Below are positions 57,851-64,000 of a DNA stretch of 64,000 bases, one piece after another; within the stretch, counting starts at the first letter, position 1, and every line of letters begins with the position of its first letter. Position numbers and translations under genes: made by a program. The stretch spans positions 80,848,001 to 80,912,000 of the forward strand of contig JBITNC010000001.1 of the NCBI GenBank assembly GCA_050084985.1. Reading direction: 5' to 3'. The notes beneath the pieces are model-generated. The model worked only from the letters and a program-made list of their open reading frames with translations. It searched no databases and was not told the origin of the DNA. The stretch is from Nageia nagi. Taxonomy: Eukaryota; Pinophyta.

Positions 57851-58960
57851 GCCAATAGTAGCTTTCTTGCAATATCTAAGAAACAACAATGATGGAATCA
57901 CCAATAATATGTCAAAAAAATTGGTGATGAAAAGAGTGATGGGTTCATCAATGTGTATATGCTTAAAATTAACCTTACATAACTAATTGTGCATAAATAT
58001 ATACTTAATATATAGGAAATTACTACTAAAATGAATTTTGTGTATCCTCTAAAGTAACTATGTATAAATAATATAAAAGAATATAAAGTATTCACAAATG
58101 TAAATTAATAATAATATACTTATACTATTGGTTCAAATTCAAAACATATGAGGAAGGGATCAAAAGATAAGTACATCCTACCTTACTTGGATGATGATTT
58201 GTATGCTTAGAATTGACTTGTTACAAAGGTGGGACCTTGGAGAGTAAGACATAGTAGAGAGAATAGATTTTCAAAGTAACACATATACCTAGGAAAGCAT
58301 ATATGACACTAATAACATTGATACTATGTTCCCTATGAGTTATCATTTGTAATTTAGATTTCTATTAGTATAGAAAGTGCAACAAGCCTAATCTAGCATA
58401 TATAGAAATATGAATAATAGATGCTCATGTGATAATAGATACCAATTTCGAAGGACAATGTCAAGAGATACCTTATATTTTTAAGTATTTCAGTATGAAT
58501 ATAAGTATGAGAATTTGATAGTCTCCTCATATTACCTTACCTCCTTTTATAGGAATAATAACCACAATAATATACACATATAGGATAGTGTTGATGCTAG
58601 GGTCCTTACACACAAAAAGAGAAACAACATGAGAAGATCACATAAGTCAACTTATATGAAAATAATATGAAATATAATAATAAAATAAAATATATTTCCA
58701 TCTAAGTAATACAAAATTAATTTATAATATTAGCTATCAAAATTAAGTATCAACAGAACCATTAGAGAAGGAGAAGTATTAGGAGTTATGAAGTTAATGA
58801 AGAAAAATAAGATGTTGATGAACTATTGGTGAGCCTTCTCAATAATGGATCAAAGGATAAAGAACTATAGGTCCTTGATGATTCAAAGAGTTATGGGCTA
58901 TTAATCCATTCCATTCATATGTCCTTTAACCATTATATCCTAAAGAAATATAAATATCAA
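57851..58960. other. AT-rich sequence between RNase H and integrase of the gypsy relic
   Basis: About 1.1 kb not readable as polyprotein; may hold a later insertion. No terminal repeats were recognised. Confidence 0.35.
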
Positions 58961-59345
58961 AGTGTGTTGGTTTTTCTTGTAAACAAAAGAGGGAATTTAC
59001 GATAATATTATTCTTACCTTTATGATGAGTAAACTCATTACTATATCCAATAAGTTTGGTAATCCATTTCAATAGTCCAAAGAGGAGACTCATTGTTCCA
59101 AAATGTACTTTAGGCTATGATGGTTAATTTTAATTCAAAAATAGTTCCTTGTGGTATACAAATAATAATGAATGATTTCTTAAGCAATTACAAAAATTTT
59201 CTTTTTCATATGCTGATTTTAAGGTTAATGATAATCAAAACCTTGCTCATGAAGGCAAGTAAGTTTCACTGTTACATGATCACAATACCAATGATACTTG
59301 TACACATCACTCTTAATGATACATATTTTAGTGAAGTCAAGTATA
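58961..59345 (-). pseudogene. Ty3/gypsy RNase H relic
   Basis: On the - strand: IGIVIM-Q-NLLAFMSK (the A-V-L-x-Q...P-L-A-F-x-S-K box) followed by WITKLIGYSNEFTHHKGKNN and IIVNSLF (the G-K-x-N-x-V-A-D-x-L-S-R box with D changed to N). Same strand and order as the integrase at 57850. The + strand frame 59117-59488 is its antisense shadow. Confidence 0.7.
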
Positions 59346-59589
59346 ATTGGCAGGGTTTAAATTTGACATTTGACCTTACTTGTCAAAAATTTTCTTTTTA
59401 CAATTTTCTCCTTATATTACCATTTAAATATGTATTGATTTTGTTATTGAAAATTGAATATGAAATTTTATTTTTAGAATTTGAATAAATTTATTTATTT
59501 TATATTTGATAAAAAATAAATTCAAAGGAGAAATGAGAAAATCTCAATAACCATACTAAATTATAGGTGAAATAGGAAAATATTAACAA

Positions 59590-59800
59590 TATATTCTAAC
59601 ATATCAAACATTTGCATATGATAAGGTTTAGATTCATATTTTATTCATAGTACGGAAGAAATATTTTATGATATAGAAAAAACATAATTATAAACATTAT
59701 ATGTTAACATCTTAAACATTTGCATATGATAAGATTTATCTTCATATTTTATTCACAACATGCAAGGAATATTTTTTGATACAAAAACTTAAGATTTTTT
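59590..59800 (+). repeat. Two-copy tandem repeat of about 107 bp
   Basis: ACATTTGCATATGATAAG with following TTCATATTTTATTCA occurs at about 59609 and 59716. The copies are similar through GGAATATTTT(A/T)TGATA. Confidence 0.75.
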
Positions 59801-61355
59801 TTGCTTAGGTTTGGAAGATAGATTTTTGAAAGAAATCATAACCTTTTACATTTTGACAAGATATTCTTGAAGCTCAAGATTGCATGCTACGATACACAAT
59901 CAAAACATTAAAAATATTATTGCCCATCATTTACATCTTTCATCATATTGAGGGTTGCAAACCAACACCAACATGAGGGTTTCCTAAACTATTATAGAGG
60001 ATTAAAAGAATCCATGGAAATGAAACAAGAAGATCAAAAAGATACTGAAATGAAATAAGAAGATTAAAAAACCTTCTTCCCATAAATTATTCAACAATGA
60101 AGAACTTAAAAGACCAAAAGAGTGGAGATGAAATTGGATTTTTTCAACTTGCAAGTAAGTGGTGTCCCCTTCTTAGGGTATCCAAGGCCCAAAATCTATA
60201 GAAATATCCTTAGATTAAGGTTTCCAAGCCCCAAACTTTGCACTACATAATCTAACATCCACAAGATGGTAACTCTTGTCCTTCTAGAATGAGTCTTGAA
60301 TTAGCACTACCAAAATGTCTTCATCCAAAGAACCTTTGATGACATTCAAACAATGTCCATACATTACTCAAAATCATTGAAGTTTAGGAAATACCCATAC
60401 ATTGCCTAGTTCTAGAAATAAACTTCCAAAAAATGCCCATACAAATTTTAGAGAGTGAAATACCTCCAAGAAATGCCCATACATTACTCAATCATGATAC
60501 AAATCCAAAACCATGCACATAGGTAGCTCAATATGGCTTGACATCATATGTAATCAAAGGAGAGCATTGTCCATACAATCTTTCCCTCATCTAAGAAATC
60601 CTTCTGGTAGACATAGCCAATAGACCCCCCACTTATTGCTCCATAAACCTAACAAAAAATGGATCATGAATCCCCCGCTTAATGAACAAAAGCCTCAGAT
60701 CACCATATCTAATTGGCTACCATCAAAGTATAGCCAAATAAATTCCAACATTAAAAATGCCCCTCCAATTGGTTTATCAAGGAATATGGCTCCTCAAACC
60801 TCTACAATATCCCTCCTCTAGATTACACCTTAAAACCCTCCCTATTGAATCTCTACTGGGATTGCTTCAATGTTACCACTATTTAGCGGCTCCAAAAAGC
60901 CTTGAAAGTCTTCAAACATTGCTCAAAACTCAACCCAAAATGGGAAAAAATTAGCAACCACCATCTCTAGATAAACCCTTAACAAACTAATTATAGTAAA
61001 ATAAAGGACTCCCCAAGTCTTCTACGCATCCAAGAAGACCTTTAGAATCAACAAACCTCTTATAGGAAAAAAACCCTTGCATGAAACTTAGCCCATAAAG
61101 GCTAGAAAATTTAGTAGTCACTTCCTATGAACAAACCCTTATTAATCCAACTGTGATAAAAAAGACTCCATGAATTTCTTGTACATCCAAGGAGACCTTC
61201 AATTCCTATGAACCTCTGATAGGAAAACTTGGCCGCATCCTTAATCCTACTCCCTAGGGTTTTCTCCTACTTATGTGAGTAGTACTCCTCATACATGCAA
61301 GATATCACTCTTACATTTTCTAAATTTTGAATTAGACCAAAGTAATCTATATCCA
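59801..61355. other. No gene recognised; short imperfect repeats
   Basis: AATGCCCATACATTACTCAA-like motifs recur irregularly at about 60350, 60390, 60434 and 60472. The rest is C/A-rich on the + strand with no readable domain. Confidence 0.4.
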
Positions 61356-61722
61356 TATGCATGTAATTGGGAATCCTTATAACCTACCATGTAGGGAACC
61401 CTGGTCAGCCTCTATCAGCCCCTCAGGTTTTACCACTTCCTTTATTACCCCTTCACATGTGTATAGTTTCTTCTCTTATGCTTATGGGATTTGAACCTAT
61501 GACCTCTCAAGGAAGTCCAATATGCATGTAATTGGGAATCCTTATAACCTACCATGTAGGGAACCCTGGTCAGCCTCTATCAGACCCTCAGGTTTTACCA
61601 CTTCCTTTATTACCCCTTCACATGTGTATAGTTTCTTCTCTTATGCTTATGGGATTTGAACCTGTGACCTCTCAAGGAAGTCCAAGAGCCCTTACCACTA
61701 CACCAAATGCCTTATGGCTCAA
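61356..61722 (-). repeat. tRNA-derived SINE with tandemly duplicated body
   Basis: On the - strand from 61722: GAGCCATAAGGCATTTGG and TGTAGTGGTAAGGGC (A box), TTGAGAGGTCACAGGTTCAA followed by ATCCC (B box), then the body. The segment 61521-61685 is repeated immediately at 61356-61520, a 165 bp unit. The two units differ at two bases that I can see (CAGCCCC/CAGACCC and CCTATGACC/CCTGTGACC). The duplicate includes a B box but no A box. Confidence 0.85.
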
Positions 61723-62194
61723 AAACTTGGGAATTCATACATTATTAATTCAAGCAATAAAAGAATTTCAATTCTTTCAATTTTAAGGAAATGATAATCT
61801 TTTCCATTTTTGTATAATATTAAATATTTTGAGAATTACACTATTATTTATATCATTTGATTTTACTTATAATATATTTTTATTGTGTATATACTAAGAA
61901 CATAACTAAGGAATATCTCTAAGCTTGTAAGGTGGAAGATATCAACATGTTGAGATATAAAAGAACAATTGATTTGGACTTTAGGTAGAAGAGTTAGAAT
62001 AATCATTGACTCAAAAAATAAAATCAATGAACTAGGAACCTAATGCATTTTATTATTTAAATTTAATCTTATTTAGATAGTCAAATCAATGGGTTTCCTC
62101 TTTGTAACTTCTAGGACATATTGTAATAATTTTTTAGTTACTTATAGTAAGTTATTAGTCTTCCATGGAGCATATTTTTATTATAGATTCATAG

Positions 62195-62250
<56 letters not shown>

Positions 62251-62298
62251 AATCTCTCTATGAATAATATATGATAATACAATTTACATTTCTGATTG
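61723..62298 (+). repeat. Candidate 5' LTR of a Ty1/copia element
   Basis: Directly upstream of a perfect primer-binding site. A plausible LTR start is TGTTGAGATATAAAAG at about 61949, giving roughly 340 bp. It contains an (AT)n tract at 62196-62247 (about 25 units). The other LTR would lie beyond the window, so the boundaries are unproven. Confidence 0.45.
62196..62247. repeat. (AT)n microsatellite
   Basis: About 25 AT units, inside the candidate copia LTR. Confidence 0.95.
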
Positions 62299-62310
62299 TG
62301 GTATCAGAGC
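62299..62310 (+). promoter_or_regulatory. Primer-binding site of a Ty1/copia element
   Basis: TGGTATCAGAGC, perfect initiator-methionine tRNA complement, followed by TAGGAG and a gag. Confidence 0.85.
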
Positions 62311-62439
62311 TAGGAGATTTAGTTAGGTTAGAGAGTCTTGTGGGTATTTTTTGCAAAAACTTATCAAGTTTTTCAAGAGTGATCCAAGAAGGTCTTGTTG
62401 TAGGTATTGATTTTGTTGTTATATTATATTTGAGGGAAA

Positions 62440-63189
62440 TATTGCTACTGGTAGTAATCATCCTCCCATTCTTAATTTCAATGGGTATGATTATGAATAT
62501 TGGTCCTTGAAGATGAAGATTTTTCCCATATGAAAATGAGTGTGGGATATCATAGAAGATGGCTATGTGGATCCATATTGGAGAACACTTTCGATTATAT
62601 ATAGGCTAGCTAAGAGAGGCCCAAAAAAAGAACTCTTTTTCACTCTACCATCTCCAAACTTCCTTGGATAAGAGATTATTCCCAAGAATTACTATATGTA
62701 CTATAATTAGTGATGCATAGAAAGCCTTGAAGGATGGGTTCCAAGGTAATGATCAAATAACAAAAGTGACAACTTCAAAATTATAAGATTGAGTTTAAAA
62801 ATTTGAAGCAAAAGGAGGGTGAGAAGGTTGGAGAATATTGTGTGAAGGTCAAATTATGTGTTCAAAATATTAAAACACTTAGAGAGGAGGCCACAAATGA
62901 AGTGGTAGTGAAGAAAGTGTTAAGAACACATCTTATCAAATGGAAAAATATAGTTATCATAATAAAGGAAAGAAAAAATATTGTTACCTTTGATTATGAT
63001 AATCTTATTGGTTACCTTACATCCCATGAAGAAATGCTTTCTCTACCTTCAAATGTTGGGGAGTGTAAGAGAAGGAATTTGCATCCAAATAAGGTGAATT
63101 CAATGCTAATAGACAAGGAGGAGGCACTACAACACAAACCTCATTTAGCATCAAGGAATGCATTAGGGATATTCAAAAATCATTCCTGA
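62440..63189 (+). pseudogene. Ty1/copia gag (UBN2-type)
   Basis: Reads PPILNFNGYDYEYWSLKMKI and VWDIIEDGYVDPYW at 62460-62580, the N-terminal gag core, then after frame breaks the open frame 62803-63189 (128 codons): GEKVGEYCVKVKLCVQNIKT, VVVKKVLRTHLIKWKNIV and TFDYDNLIGYLTSHEEMLSL, which is the UBN2 capsid domain. No CCHC knuckle or protease follows. A stop ends the frame at 63187. Confidence 0.8.
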
Positions 63190-63504
63190 CATAAAAATTA
63201 TCAGACAAAATCAATTATACATCAACATTTTTTGCATTTAGTGACACCGAGTTTGATGCATCATGATAGTATAAATGACGGTGAATTTGATATCAATTTT
63301 TATGTAAGTTTTGATGAATTTGATATCATGATTGATGTTGAGTTTAACATAATTTAACTTTCATATGATGTTAAAATTACCTTCACATGATGCCAAATAT
63401 GGACATAAATTAACACAAATTATGATGCTATACCACATTATTAAACCAATTTGGTTTGTTTTGATGCTAATGTAAAAATTTATAGTTGTTTTAGAAAAAT
63501 ATAA
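63190..63504. other. AT-rich sequence, nothing identified
   Basis: Contains several GATGAATTTGATATCA-like words (63270-63335), a weak local repeat. No coding signal. Confidence 0.4.
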
Positions 63505-63650
63505 TAGTTTTAGGTTTTAATGGTTTAGGATTTTAGGTTTTTAAGGGTTTAGGGATTTAGGTTTTTAAGCGTATAAGGTTTTAGGGTTTGGTATTTTAAG
63601 CTTTAAGGTTTTAGGGTTGTAAAGGTTTAAAGGTAATTTAGGAGTTTAAG
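63505..63650 (+). repeat. Degenerate telomere-like TTTAGGG sequence
   Basis: Successive variants of TTTAGG, TTTAGGG, TTTAAGGG and TTTTAGGG, about 12-15 units. None forms a clean run of more than two, so it is either an old interstitial telomeric repeat or a simple repeat of similar composition. Confidence 0.5.
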
Positions 63651-64000
63651 GGTCATAGTGCATAGAACCATGAAAAAAATTAAAATTTGAAACCAACTCA
63701 CAACTTGGAATACCTTGAAAATATATTTGAGTATAGGGATCACTACGCTTATAGTTAGTGCAATTACCTTCATAGCTCTCAGAGCTCTATTAAACCTCTC
63801 ATTCCCCATTACACACTAGATAAACAAAGAACCATATACTTTTACATATTCAAGAAACCACCTTTCTTCTATTGCTACTCCAATTCATAAAAATAAAACA
63901 ACTTCATGATTAGATACCTCAATGTACAAAAACCAACTAGTGTCACTTCCATAGGGCCTTTCCACATTAAATATTATTTATACCATCATTGGAATTACTT
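63651..64000. other. Right edge, no gene recognised
   Basis: The 60-codon - strand frame at 63627-63809 has a hydrophobic stretch but no context to support it. Confidence 0.4.

Noticed and set aside
61680-61722. A real tRNA gene at the A/B-box pair
   Set aside because: The boxes fit a tRNA, but no cloverleaf with acceptor stem can be folded by eye and the body continues as a SINE.

Overview
The window looks like nuclear DNA of a seed plant with a large, repeat-swollen genome, most probably a gymnosperm such as a conifer. The reasons are AT-rich sequence, one recognisable host gene with an apparent 32 kb intron, layers of nested LTR retrotransposons, LINEs, tRNA-derived SINEs and a hAT-like element, and degenerate TTTAGGG-like sequence. 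There are no bacterial-style genes, rRNA or CRISPR arrays. The species cannot be fixed from sequence alone.

Host gene. The only gene I can name is the 3' end of DNA polymerase eta (POLH) on the + strand. The last exon (32467-33110) carries a UBZ-type zinc finger and a terminal PCNA-binding (PIP) motif. A partial exon at the left edge (to base 92) ends in a phase-1 GT donor that joins in frame to the phase-1 AG acceptor at 32466. If they belong together, bases 93-32466 are one intron containing every element described in that stretch.

Inside the putative intron. (a) A Ty1/copia-type element on the - strand, 2909-15111, with target duplication CCCAT. It holds two later insertions: Ty3/gypsy element E1 (5360-10266, duplication GATCT) and a 3.2 kb solo LTR (11439-14633). 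(b) Ty3/gypsy element E2 (16214-21786), whose interior is mostly not retroviral: a long reading frame of about 550 codons of unknown identity sits where protease, reverse transcriptase and most of integrase should be. (c) A 4.3 kb giant solo LTR (25072-29356) packed with tandem repeats. (d) A LINE relic (29715 to about 31600) split by an 807 bp hAT-like element with a perfect 8 bp target duplication.

Downstream of POLH (33.1-46.2 kb). SINE relics come first, then LINE ORF1 and ORF2 remains. ORF2 is interrupted within its reverse transcriptase by gypsy element E3 (- strand, 37558-43129, duplication ATTTT). E1, E2 and E3 share an LTR family (LTRs of about 1.2 kb, TGTGACAT start, CAACGTTG-rich). 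E1 and E3 also share a gag and an internal minisatellite of about 30 bp.

Right part (46.2-64 kb). This is very AT-rich decayed repeat DNA: a putative old LTR pair, a 31 bp tandem array, a - strand Ty3/gypsy relic with recognisable RNase H and integrase and an extra region after integrase, a SINE whose body is tandemly duplicated (165 bp unit), and the PBS and gag of a Ty1/copia element. No host gene is seen here. Nearly all short open frames in the window are decayed transposon coding sequence or chance.
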